This document shows positions 7,362 to 15,543 of a DNA stretch of 15,849 nt, piece after piece (position 1 is the first letter of the stretch; the number at the start of each line of letters is the position of its first letter). Source of the stretch: Thermoplasmata archaeon (GTDB lineage: Archaea; Thermoplasmatota; E2; UBA202; JdFR-43); NCBI GenBank assembly GCA_003650975.1, contig QMSU01000005.1, positions 1 to 15,849 of the forward strand, written 5' to 3'. The notes under the pieces are model-generated. The model was given only the letters and a program-made list of their open reading frames with translations, did no database searches and had not been told where the DNA came from. A program made the position numbers and the translations under genes.

Positions 7362-10241
7362 TTAAATGATAAATGAATGAACTGCCGAAACAACATGATT
7401 GTTCGCCGTGTCGGTGGCCCGTATCCAGTAGGTGATATGGGCACCTGATGGAAATTCTCCCAGTTCTTTTCCGTAGATGGGTTCGTTTGACACGTTGTGC
7501 AGCGGGTCCTCCTCGTGCCGTTCCTGCACCGGGTTGTCGCCGTATCTGAACATCTCCGCTGATTGTGTGATGGTGCCGTCATCCCAGAACAGGGTAACAT
7601 GTGTGATGCTGAAGGGACCTCTCTCCGTCACGTTGGCATAGATGCACACGTTGCTCGTGTTGGTGGGATTGTCCGGTTCATGATGCACATCCACAATGGA
7701 AGGACCCCAGGCATGTCCCGTCCCATTGATGGCAACATGTACGGTATCCACCATTTGTTTTCCCGAGGCATCAACGGCCCTTGCAGCAACGGTGTAATCG
7801 CCGGGAGGAAGTCCTGCGAGGTCCCATTCCATCTCCCATGAGTGTGTCCCCGATGCGGTTTTCCATTCTCCATTGATGGCCACCTCGACTTTTTCGACAC
7901 CGACATTGTCTGAAGAGATGCCCTTCACTGTGATGGTCCCTCCGTTCACAATGTCTCCCTCTGAGGGGATATCTATTTTCACTGTAGGCGGACTTACATC
8001 CACCAGCGTAACCAGCAATCGGTCCTCTGCCGCTCCACATGTCGCGGTAATCTGATATGTGCCCGGCCCAAGTCCACTGGTATTCCATATATAGAACCAC
8101 TCACCCCCGACGGGTGTGAGTTCGTGAGAATCCTCGTTTTCAATTTCAAGGGAGACGCTGCTTGTGGCAATACCCTCTATGGCAATGGTTTCCCCGCAGT
8201 CAAACCGGGGGTGCTCGAATATACTGGTTTCCGGTGCCACAATCTGCACGCAGTCTTTGTCTGCTTCAGCCCTCACCTCGGCTGAAAGGTCCAGCAGCAC
8301 GGTACTTCTCCGCGCCGGATTTCTGAAAACCACATACCAGTCCCCCTCACTCATATTGAACCGGATATTTCCCGACCCAAAGTTCCCGTACTCGTAACAC
8401 TCAAATGATTTCCCCTCCATATATCGGTTAAAGTTTTCCTCATCCACAATAAAAAACTCCACGCTGCCGGGTATCCTGTGCTCTCCCACGCCACCACTCA
8501 GTATGTTTTTCTGCAGCTGATATGCCTCTGTGGAAAATGAGATGTTGAAAAAATACTCACCGGTGTCGGAGGATGGTACGATTCGATATTCCGTTGTATT
8601 TTCCGTTTCTTCACAGGAAAAAATTACCGAAACATTTTCCTCCCCGGGCCGGTGATACATGATAACCGTATTGTCATCTTTCATGAACAGAGATTTCCAC
8701 GATTCCCCCATGGGATGCCTCTGTATGAGAAAAAGACAACTCTGATTTACCCCAAGATCAAGGGTGCATTCTCCCTTCATATCGGTATAGTTCCAGATGC
8801 TGGGGAGTACCGAGTCCACCACGTCCGGCACCTGTGCATACATGTCGCATAGCTTCTGATACAGATGCTGTATAAACGGGTTTTCCCTCAACCGTTCTGG
8901 CAAATTGCTCCACAGTTTCTCGATGGTTGCCTCCCACAGCTTGTCTTTCAGCCAGCTCCAGTCCAGCAGGCCAGGAACCAGAACAATTATTCGTGCCCCG
9001 TCCACCGGATTGCCCATCAAATCCGTAACAGAGAAGGTGACGGTGCGCCGGTCACTTTCGTGAATGTACCGATGGGTTACTTCATAGATGGAATCATCTC
9101 CCCGCCACGCAAACACGGAGGACATGTTCTTTCCCCATCCATAGGTATACACATCTGGTTCATCAACGGCACCGCCGCTGTCCGTCCACCAGTTGTCGTT
9201 TTCATGCCACCCTCTCTCGTAAAACTCTCGCCATGCATGGTCTTCCCCGCGGTTATTCGCGCTCACCGAGGGTATCAGTGCGGTCCTCTGGGCGGCAACA
9301 GCCAGTGTCTGGAGTTCCCCGCACCATCCATTGTGCTCGTGAGCTATTATGTTGGGCTGACCCGGTCTGTCGCCCACCGCCTGCGCTGGAACCGTTTTTC
9401 CTATCCAGTAGCTTATCACCTCAATGGCGGTGGGATGGGCTTCGATGCTTTCCCGCCACTGCCGATTCGGGCCCTGGAAATATGCCTCACAGTCCCACAG
9501 GTACCGTATGCCCTCAAGCTTCTCGCGGAGCAGGGGGTATCCCCTGTCGCTGTGATCCGAGAGATACTCCCTCCAGAATCGCCCGTATACTGTCTCCGGA
9601 TGGTCGAAGGTGATCTTAGGATGCACCACGTACCAGTAGTATATATCAGACGGGCATTCAATCTCCTTTTCCTCCCCGTTTTCCATCACGCGATAGCGTA
9701 TCGTGGAATGATAGTCACCTGCCCCGTTGTCGTAATCGATAATATCGGCATACTGTATCCATTCATCGTTTTCATAGAGACACACCGCATTGGTATAGAT
9801 GACATCAGGGGAGGGCACGTCGCCAACCGGTGAGCATGCTATCGAAAATGCCATTTCATCCACATACCGTTTACTTGCATTCAGTAACAGTTCCGCATAG
9901 CTCTCCCCATCGATTTTTTGGAATTGCCGTGCAAGTTTTCTCTGAATCCAGAGTGGTGCCCTTGCTACGGCATCCTTTTCCTTTTCTGACAGGTCACGGG
10001 TGCAGGGAACCACCGGTTTTCCCCGAAGCGAGAGATTTCCCGAGGAAAAATGGATGTGGTAATCTGAGCCTGCGGGAATTTCCACTTTTCTGGAAAGCTT
10101 TCCCACCATCCCCTCATCCAGTGGTGAATGCGGGGCAGGAATGCTCCTCTCCTCCTGCAGTCGCGCCACTATTCCCACAGAAAATGCACCGCCGCTCAGC
10201 AGCAGAATGACCATCATCAGGGGCACTACTTTTTTTCTCAT
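7362..10241 (-). CDS. secreted transglutaminase-like protein with Ig-like domains
   Basis: This 959-residue exported protein starts with a signal peptide (MRKK then a hydrophobic run to about 25). After a region of unknown fold (30-250) comes a transglutaminase-like papain-fold domain at about 255-392. GWCGELQTLAVAAQR carries the likely nucleophile C307, EDHAW carries H335, and GWHENDNWW offers D349 as third residue. Such domains act as proteases, cross-linkers or deamidases, and which one applies is unknown. Residues 398-505 look like a CNA-B-like beta domain (VTFSVTDLMGNPVDGA) split by a helical insert at about 425-480. Beta-rich segments follow at about 585-655 and 664-747, an Ig-like domain at 751-838 (PPTVKIDIP, GDYTVAARAVDASG), and a final beta domain at 845-959. 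No C-terminal anchor is seen. Cysteines and N-glycosylation sites fit an exported protein. A TATA box about 25 nt upstream supports the ATG at 10241. Confidence 0.8.
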   Translation of the reverse strand: MRKKVVPLMMVILLLSGGAFSVGIVARLQEERSIPAPHSPLDEGMVGKLSRKVEIPAGSDYHIHFSSGNLSLRGKPVVPCTRDLSEKEKDAVARAPLWIQRKLARQFQKIDGESYAELLLNASKRYVDEMAFSIACSPVGDVPSPDVIYTNAVCLYENDEWIQYADIIDYDNGAGDYHSTIRYRVMENGEEKEIECPSDIYYWYVVHPKITFDHPETVYGRFWREYLSDHSDRGYPLLREKLEGIRYLWDCEAYFQGPNRQWRESIEAHPTAIEVISYWIGKTVPAQAVGDRPGQPNIIAHEHNGWCGELQTLAVAAQRTALIPSVSANNRGEDHAWREFYERGWHENDNWWTDSGGAVDEPDVYTYGWGKNMSSVFAWRGDDSIYEVTHRYIHESDRRTVTFSVTDLMGNPVDGARIIVLVPGLLDWSWLKDKLWEATIEKLWSNLPERLRENPFIQHLYQKLCDMYAQVPDVVDSVLPSIWNYTDMKGECTLDLGVNQSCLFLIQRHPMGESWKSLFMKDDNTVIMYHRPGEENVSVIFSCEETENTTEYRIVPSSDTGEYFFNISFSTEAYQLQKNILSGGVGEHRIPGSVEFFIVDEENFNRYMEGKSFECYEYGNFGSGNIRFNMSEGDWYVVFRNPARRSTVLLDLSAEVRAEADKDCVQIVAPETSIFEHPRFDCGETIAIEGIATSSVSLEIENEDSHELTPVGGEWFYIWNTSGLGPGTYQITATCGAAEDRLLVTLVDVSPPTVKIDIPSEGDIVNGGTITVKGISSDNVGVEKVEVAINGEWKTASGTHSWEMEWDLAGLPPGDYTVAARAVDASGKQMVDTVHVAINGTGHAWGPSIVDVHHEPDNPTNTSNVCIYANVTERGPFSITHVTLFWDDGTITQSAEMFRYGDNPVQERHEEDPLHNVSNEPIYGKELGEFPSGAHITYWIRATDTANNHVVSAVHSFII

Positions 10242-10260
10242 CCACGTTTAATTCCTCATC

Positions 10261-10270
10261 GGTTTATATA
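10261..10270 (-). promoter_or_regulatory. TATA box of the transglutaminase-like gene
   Basis: On the - strand the element reads tatataaacc and is centred about 25 nt upstream of the ATG at 10241, again the leaderless spacing. It lies in the 64-nt gap after the 133-residue protein gene, so the two secreted-protein genes are separately promoted although co-directional. Confidence 0.55.
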
Positions 10271-10305
10271 ATTTAATCCATGAGAAGGTGGTGATGATTG
10301 CACAC

Positions 10306-10707
10306 CTATAGCGAAACTATGGTGAGCCAGTCCAGTGCCACGGGCTCGTCAATATCAATGGCAAGACCTGCCGCCCCGAGGACATACATGCCGCGTGATG
10401 GCGTAAATACACACTGCCACCCGTCCATACCATTTGTGTCCCAACAACTCTCCGTCATGTTCTTCTTGAGCGTATTGTACATGGTGAAATAGACGGTCAC
10501 GATATTGCTGCTTCCTGTTGCCTCGATGTGGAGGGCGCTTCCGCCGATGGTGATCACGATGTTATTGAGGGGCACAACCTTCTCCCCATTGAAGTAAAGC
10601 CCGGGCTCTGGCTCAGTGATATGAATCCATGAATCGTGTGCCGTTGTTGCGGGAATATGCACAACGCCCAGAAGCAGAGGGATAAGGAGAACTGCAAATC
10701 TTTTCAT
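10306..10707 (-). CDS. small secreted Ig-like single-module protein
   Basis: This 133-residue protein has a signal peptide (MKRF, hydrophobic run, possible cleavage after ATTA at 20-23) and one beta-rich module. The module resembles the last domain of the 905-residue secreted protein: both begin with P-x-PG then LY-F, have a P followed by a II/ITIGG-like strand, a V-F/Y-M/V-N strand, a W-containing loop, G-Y-L-A, and end in I/V-SL. C88 and C99 could form a disulphide. Catalytic residues are not seen. A much longer in-frame reading extends upstream to 11373, but that part overlaps the sensor gene on the other strand and its translation looks like noise. The ATG at 10707 lies about 24 nt after a TATA box and directly begins the signal peptide. 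Function unknown; a surface or binding role is inference. Confidence 0.75.
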   Translation of the reverse strand: MKRFAVLLIPLLLGVVHIPATTAHDSWIHITEPEPGLYFNGEKVVPLNNIVITIGGSALHIEATGSSNIVTVYFTMYNTLKKNMTESCWDTNGMDGWQCVFTPSRGMYVLGAAGLAIDIDEPVALDWLTIVSL

Positions 10708-10724
10708 GATAAAATAGATCGTGG

Positions 10725-10735
10725 TATTATAAATA
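10725..10735 (-). promoter_or_regulatory. TATA box of the small secreted protein gene
   Basis: On the - strand the element reads tatttataata and is centred about 24 nt upstream of the ATG at 10707. It sits in the 120-nt divergent gap shared with the sensor gene, about 70 nt from that gene's own TATA box. Confidence 0.55.
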
Positions 10736-10795
10736 GGTATTGCCCCTGCCCCGGATGTTTTGGCGGTGCAAATGTGTACTGCAAATTTAAGTATG

Positions 10796-10803
10796 TTTAA
10801 ATA
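10796..10803 (+). promoter_or_regulatory. TATA box of the sensor/response-regulator operon
   Basis: The element tttaaata is centred about 28 nt before the ATG at 10828 and only 16 nt before an in-frame GTG at 10816. A leaderless start at 10828 therefore fits best. A GAGG at 10804-10807 could serve the GTG only if transcription began further upstream. Confidence 0.5.
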
Positions 10804-10827
10804 GAGGATACAATTGTGTATATTTAT

Positions 10828-13800
10828 ATGAAGTTCCTTGTCATAGTTGATGAGCCGGATGACCGGAAACTTACCATCCAGTATCTCAGAAGTGACTTTC
10901 CCGATGCATCCCTTACCGAAGTTTTCTCGGAAAAACAGTTTTATGAGGCACTGGATGAGGGGCATGATGCGGCAATTACCGATTACCAGCTCCACTGGGC
11001 AAATGGTATTCAGGTACTCATGGAACTGAAAAAAAGATGGCCACTCATGCCCGTTATCATGCTTACTGCCACAGCCACTGAGGAAGTGGTGGTGGAGGCA
11101 CTGAAACGGGGTCTCGATGATTACGTGGTCAAGTCGCCCACCCACTTTGCGAGATTGCCGGCAGCAGTGAAAACATCCTTGGAAAATGCAGAGGAGAAAA
11201 AGAAAAGGAAAGAGGCAGAAGAGGCGCTGAAAAGGAGTGAGGAGCGTTACCGCACCCTTTTCGAAGGGGCAAATGATGCTATATTTCTCATGGACAGGGA
11301 AAAGTTTGTTGAGTGTAACTCCAAAACCCTTGAAATGTTTGGATGTGAGAAAAAGGAGGACATTGTTGGGCATTACCCGTTTGATTTTTCACCGAAAACC
11401 CAACCGGATGGGAGAAATTCAAGGAAAAAGGCCCTCGAACTGATACAGGCCGTTCTGGATGGGAAACCGCAAAGATTCTACTGGAAACACATAAAAAAAG
11501 ATGGCACGTCCTTTGATGCCGAGGTTTCGCTGAACCGTCTAGAACTGGAAGGGAAAACGTATCTTCAGGCCATTGTGAGAGACATCACAGAGCGCAGAAG
11601 GATAGAGGAAAAACTGGAGGAGAGCGAAGGAAAGCTCAGGAATTTTTTTGAGACCACCGAGGTAGGCATATGGTGTTTCAGGCCGGGAAGACCGGTGGAT
11701 GTCAATCTCCCGGAGGAAGAGATCATCAGTGAAGCGTTTCAGAGTGTATGTGTGGAGTGTAACGAAACGTATGCCAGAATGATGGGGGCGAAAAAAGAAG
11801 ATCTCATTAGCATGAAACTTTCCGAAGTGATGCCCGACATGGAGGAAAACAGAGAATATCTCCGGTCCTTTATCCGCAATGGATTTCGAATTTCCGGGGG
11901 CGTTTCATATGAAATCAATAAAAAGGGAGAGGAAAAGTATTTTTCAAATTCCATGGTGGGGGTGATAAAGCAGGGAAAACTGGTTGAGGCATGGGGAACA
12001 CAGACCGATATAACCGAGGTAAAAAAGCTGGAGGAATCGCTGAAGGAAAGCGAGGAAAAATACCGCACTCTGGTGGAGCAAAGCCCTGACGGCATATTTA
12101 TTTCTGACATGGAAGGAAATTTTCTCTCGGTCAACAGAGCCATGTGCCAGGCTCTCGGATATACCGAAGAGGAACTCCTCTCCATGAACATATGGGACAT
12201 TGTTCCAAAGGAATATCAGCAGTTCTACCGGGAAAGAACAGCAAAAATCCTGAAAGGTGAGCGGCTGGCAGAACCTGCGGAATATACAGCATATACCAGG
12301 GATGGAAAAAAGATTGTCATTGAGGTTCGCTCTGTCCCCTATGTGAGAGAGGGTAAAATCATAGGACTTCAGGGAATTGCACGGGATATCACCTGGAGAA
12401 AAAAAATGGAGGAGGACCTCAAGGAAAGTGAGGAACGTTACCGGAAGCTTTTTGAGGAATCTCCCGATGTGCTGGCTCTTCTGGAGGAGGATGGGACCAT
12501 CATCATGGCGAACAAGAATTTTTCGGAACTCACTGGATGTCCGCTAAAGGAAATCATAGGAGAGCATTTTACCAAGTTTGTGGCAGAAGAGGACAGGGCA
12601 CGCATGATGAAATTCCATGAGCAACGGATTTCTGGAAAGGGAAGACCACCAACCACCTACGAATACAAATGTCTGAGGAAGGACGGCACAACGCGGGATG
12701 TGGAAATAAAAATTATCATGCTCCCGGGAAACAGGACCATTTCCTGTAAGAGGGACATCACCGACCGGAAGAGAATGGAAATGGACCTGAAGGAAAGCGA
12801 GGAAAAGTACCGCATGCTCGTAGAGCAGAGTCATGACGCCATCTATATCTACCGGGGCGACAGGTTTTTATTCGTCAATGACAGGGTCTGCGAAGTAACA
12901 GGATACAGCAAGAAAGAACTTCTCAGCATGAGCATATGGGATCTGATACACCCTGATGATAGGAAGCGGGTAATGGAAATAGGGAAGAGAAGAGCACAGG
13001 GGAAAAGGGTTCCTTCAGCATATGAGGCACGGGTTGTGACCAAAAATGGTGATACGCGTTACTGCGAATTTGCCATCACCTCCATTTCATACAAAGGCGA
13101 ATATGCGGTCATGGGTTCAGTGAGAGACATCACGGAACGAAAGAGGATGGAGGAGGAATTAAAGGAGAGTGAGGAGAAATACCGTTCCCTCTTTGAATCA
13201 TCGCCGGAGGCAATAGCCATTGTGGATCTGGATGGTACCGTGCTTGACTGCAACAGTACAGCAGTGAAGTTGAGCGGCCTACCGAAGGAACACATCGTGG
13301 GAAAGCAGTTTACTGAACTCGGCCTGCTGAACAAAAAGGATATCCCTCATTTGATGGAACTGTTCTTTCAGAAAGTGAGTGGAAAAAATGTCGGCATCAT
13401 AGAGACAGAGATACGTATTGGAGGAGAGATACGCCACATTGAAATCTTTCCTGCATTATTGAAGAGAGATAATGAGGTTTATGCCGTTCAAATCATAATA
13501 AGGGACATCACCGAGCGAAGGAGAGCCGAGGAGGCACTGCAAAAAAGCGAGGAAAAGTACCGCACGCTTGTGCAGGATGCAATAGAGGGAATCTACAGAA
13601 CAACCGTAAAAGGTGATATCCTCGAAACGAATCCCGCCCTCGCACACATGCTTGGATATAGCAAGGAAGAATTCGAAAAGCTCAATGCTGCTGCCATATA
13701 TAAAGATCCGAAAATGAGAGAAATGTTCGTGCAGAAGCTGCAGAAGCACGGGACGGTAAAGGATTTTGAGGTTGAGTATGTGGGAAAGGACGGCAATATT

Positions 13801-14577
13801 GTCATGGGAAGGGAATCGGCACGACTCACTGAAGGCAATATCATTGAAGGAATTGTCCATGATATCACTGAAGAAAAGGCGTATGAGAAACGATTGAGGG
13901 CCATTGCAGAAATATCCAATTCATTGATAGGACAGATACACCTGGACGACCTCTATGAAAAATGCCTCGAGGAGGTTATCGATGCATTTGAAGCCGACGG
14001 TGGGGTTATTTTTGAGCTAAAGAGGAAATATCTCCATCTCAAAAAATCCCATGGCATGAGTGAGGAATACACCAGGAAATACAAAAAAATAATCCTGGGT
14101 TCTCATGTGAATGGAAGGGTCGCCAAAAGCGGAAAACCAATTTTGATCAAGGATAGCTGGAGGGACAGGAGATCAACACCTGATGTGGTAGAGAGTGAGG
14201 GTTACCGTTCTGCCATGGCGGTGCCCATCATTTTTGAAGGGAAAATAATAGGGAGCATGGGCGTTCTCTCCAAACAACCCCATCATTTCTCTCATGATGA
14301 TATTGCAACACTTCAATCCATTGCCAACCAGATTGCCACTGCCATAAACGCCGCCAAACTTCATAAAAGGATGGAGCGTGCCCTGGAACAGGAAAGAGAG
14401 TTTAAAATGGCCACCGCCCACTATTTTTTCAACCCCATCTGCATTGCCAAGGGTTTTCTTGAACTTGCTCTGGAAGAAGAGGATGGAAAGGATAAAATAG
14501 CGAAGGCCATTGCAGCCATAAGCAGGGTGGAAAGTGTGGTGAAAAACGTAACCCAGCGGGGTGAAATCCGTGAGTAA
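10828..14577 (+). CDS. REC-PAS(x7)-GAF sensor with DHp-like end and no kinase ATPase domain
   Basis: This 1249-residue cytoplasmic signalling protein has no membrane segment. A receiver (REC) domain at 1-120 keeps the acidic pair D8/E9, phospho-acceptor D52 (ITDYQL), T80 and K102. Seven PAS domains follow, beginning near residues 137, 266, 408, 534, 657, 781 and 907, each introduced by an S-EE-K/R-YR-L/F linker and mostly ended by RDITERK-type sequence. PAS2 has a longer loop. A GAF domain spans 1022-1175. The last 65 residues resemble the dimerisation and histidine phosphotransfer helices of a sensor kinase, with AHYFFNPI carrying H1198 in place of the usual SHELRTPL. The protein then stops: no N, G1 or G2 box of an HATPase domain exists in it or in the next gene. 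It could be a truncated-type histidine kinase or a phosphotransfer hub. The ATG at 10828 is preferred to a GTG at 10816. The response-regulator gene overlaps its end. Confidence 0.85.
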   Translation: MKFLVIVDEPDDRKLTIQYLRSDFPDASLTEVFSEKQFYEALDEGHDAAITDYQLHWANGIQVLMELKKRWPLMPVIMLTATATEEVVVEALKRGLDDYVVKSPTHFARLPAAVKTSLENAEEKKKRKEAEEALKRSEERYRTLFEGANDAIFLMDREKFVECNSKTLEMFGCEKKEDIVGHYPFDFSPKTQPDGRNSRKKALELIQAVLDGKPQRFYWKHIKKDGTSFDAEVSLNRLELEGKTYLQAIVRDITERRRIEEKLEESEGKLRNFFETTEVGIWCFRPGRPVDVNLPEEEIISEAFQSVCVECNETYARMMGAKKEDLISMKLSEVMPDMEENREYLRSFIRNGFRISGGVSYEINKKGEEKYFSNSMVGVIKQGKLVEAWGTQTDITEVKKLEESLKESEEKYRTLVEQSPDGIFISDMEGNFLSVNRAMCQALGYTEEELLSMNIWDIVPKEYQQFYRERTAKILKGERLAEPAEYTAYTRDGKKIVIEVRSVPYVREGKIIGLQGIARDITWRKKMEEDLKESEERYRKLFEESPDVLALLEEDGTIIMANKNFSELTGCPLKEIIGEHFTKFVAEEDRARMMKFHEQRISGKGRPPTTYEYKCLRKDGTTRDVEIKIIMLPGNRTISCKRDITDRKRMEMDLKESEEKYRMLVEQSHDAIYIYRGDRFLFVNDRVCEVTGYSKKELLSMSIWDLIHPDDRKRVMEIGKRRAQGKRVPSAYEARVVTKNGDTRYCEFAITSISYKGEYAVMGSVRDITERKRMEEELKESEEKYRSLFESSPEAIAIVDLDGTVLDCNSTAVKLSGLPKEHIVGKQFTELGLLNKKDIPHLMELFFQKVSGKNVGIIETEIRIGGEIRHIEIFPALLKRDNEVYAVQIIIRDITERRRAEEALQKSEEKYRTLVQDAIEGIYRTTVKGDILETNPALAHMLGYSKEEFEKLNAAAIYKDPKMREMFVQKLQKHGTVKDFEVEYVGKDGNIVMGRESARLTEGNIIEGIVHDITEEKAYEKRLRAIAEISNSLIGQIHLDDLYEKCLEEVIDAFEADGGVIFELKRKYLHLKKSHGMSEEYTRKYKKIILGSHVNGRVAKSGKPILIKDSWRDRRSTPDVVESEGYRSAMAVPIIFEGKIIGSMGVLSKQPHHFSHDDIATLQSIANQIATAINAAKLHKRMERALEQEREFKMATAHYFFNPICIAKGFLELALEEEDGKDKIAKAIAAISRVESVVKNVTQRGEIRE
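14560..14564 (+). promoter_or_regulatory. Shine-Dalgarno deciding the response-regulator start
   Basis: GGTGA, matching the archaeal anti-Shine-Dalgarno of 16S rRNA, lies inside the end of the sensor gene five bases before the GTG at 14570. It chooses that start over the GTG at 14561, which the element itself overlaps. It is the clearest Shine-Dalgarno in the window and belongs to an internal operon gene. Confidence 0.6.
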
Positions 14578-14998
14578 AATATTGCTGGTGGATGATGAAA
14601 AGGATATCCATGAAATCATAAAGGCACATCTCGAGAAAATTGAGGGGATTGAGGTGCTCAGTGCATACACCGGAGAGGCGGGCGTGGCACAATACCGGGA
14701 ATTATTTGAGAAAGGGGAAAGACCTGTCATGGTCATCATGGATTTGAACCTCTCCGGAGGGGAGGATATCCAGACTATCGATTTGCATATGAAAGGCAAG
14801 GATAACAAAATGGATGGGGTGAGAGCGGCACGGGAAATACTGGCCATGGATCCGGAAGCCGCCATATGGGGATATACCGCATGGTTTGGTACGCCATGGG
14901 CGGAAAAGTTGAAAGATGCGGGAACACAGAAGGTGGTGGAACGAACGCTTCCGTTCAGGGATTTTGCAAAAATGGTGGAGAAGTTCCTGAAGAAATAA
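14570..14998 (+). CDS. single-domain response regulator, atypical receiver
   Basis: This 142-residue protein is a stand-alone receiver domain, presumably the phosphorylation partner of the preceding sensor. [11 protein letters not shown] gives the acidic pair D8/D9, D58 (VIMDLN) is the likely phospho-acceptor, and T103 (GYTAWF) is the switch threonine. Two features are unusual. About 15-18 extra residues lie between D58 and the DG of the normal D-x-x-M-P-x-x-DG turn (D82-G83), and the conserved Lys-Pro before the last helix is replaced by ERTLPF, with no clear Lys. No DNA-binding or enzymatic output domain is present. A GTG at 14561 is in frame, but the GTG at 14570 is better because GGTGA at 14560-14564 is five bases before it and [10 protein letters not shown] is the standard start. 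It overlaps the sensor gene by eight bases, implying co-transcription and coupled translation. Confidence 0.85.
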   Translation: MSKILLVDDEKDIHEIIKAHLEKIEGIEVLSAYTGEAGVAQYRELFEKGERPVMVIMDLNLSGGEDIQTIDLHMKGKDNKMDGVRAAREILAMDPEAAIWGYTAWFGTPWAEKLKDAGTQKVVERTLPFRDFAKMVEKFLKK

Positions 14999-15487
14999 TC
15001 ATCGCTTATATCCTATATTCCTGAGAAACTCCCTTCTCTCCTTTTTATCGTCTTCTGTTTCCACACCCTTGCTTTTGAAGCCATCCACCACGCCCACGAT
15101 TCCGCGGCCGACCCCATCCCCGTTCTGCGTCTCGTACACCAGCACTTTGACCGGGTTGGCGGTGGCGCAGAAAATGCTGCACACCTCCGGAACATTTTTG
15201 ATGGCATTGAGCACGTTGATGGGATAGCATCCCTTCATGAATATGATGAAGGAATGGCCGCATGAAAGTTTCTCTGCATTGGTGACTGCAAGTTTTATCA
15301 TCTCTTCATCATTCCCATCGTACCGTATGAAGCATTTTGCCGATGCCTCGCAGAAGGCAACGCCGAAACGAGCGTTGGGGACGTTGACCATTGCCTCGTA
15401 CACGTCCTCAACCGTTTTGATGAAATGGGACTGTCCCAAAATGAAGTTCACTTCCGGTGGTTTTTCTATTTCTATCTCCTGTATCAT
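14999..15487 (-). CDS. adenosine-specific kinase family protein (COG1839/DUF355)
   Basis: This 162-residue protein matches a small conserved family, common in archaea, annotated as adenosine-specific kinase from structural and ligand-binding work on a Pyrobaculum member. Conserved blocks are present in order: [19 protein letters not shown] (14-32), [12 protein letters not shown] (41-52), [20 protein letters not shown] (77-96), [14 protein letters not shown] (100-113), [10 protein letters not shown] (127-136) and a C-terminal LRNIGYKR. Length is normal. It has no P-loop of ordinary nucleoside kinases, so the enzymatic assignment rests on the family and may be imprecise. A TATA box about 23 nt upstream supports the ATG at 15487. 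It converges on the response regulator with no base between the two stop codons. It lies downstream of radB on the same strand but has its own promoter. Confidence 0.88.
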   Translation of the reverse strand: MIQEIEIEKPPEVNFILGQSHFIKTVEDVYEAMVNVPNARFGVAFCEASAKCFIRYDGNDEEMIKLAVTNAEKLSCGHSFIIFMKGCYPINVLNAIKNVPEVCSIFCATANPVKVLVYETQNGDGVGRGIVGVVDGFKSKGVETEDDKKERREFLRNIGYKR

Positions 15488-15502
15488 GAGGTTAAATAGA
15501 AA

Positions 15503-15515
15503 GAAAAATTTAATG
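15503..15515 (-). promoter_or_regulatory. TATA box of the adenosine-specific kinase gene
   Basis: On the - strand the element reads attaaattttt and is centred about 23 nt upstream of the ATG at 15487, in the 56-nt gap after radB. Confidence 0.45.
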
Positions 15516-15543
15516 GTTGCGATTGATGCAAAATAGCCTCAGT

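Noticed and set aside
6530..7365. Direct repeat of the RNase P RNA 3' end (acccacac) near acccacat at 7349-7356 as an integration footprint.
   Set aside because: The match is about seven bases, is expected by chance, and no integrase gene is present.
8865..9833. 322-codon open frame on the + strand inside the transglutaminase-like gene.
   Set aside because: It is antisense to a gene with clear catalytic motifs and a signal peptide, and its translation shows no domain or plausible start signal.
10708..11373. Long - strand reading frame extending the small secreted protein upstream to 11373.
   Set aside because: It overlaps the well-supported sensor gene on the + strand, its translation is rich in Phe, Cys and His like an antisense shadow, and the signal peptide begins only at 10707 just after a TATA box.
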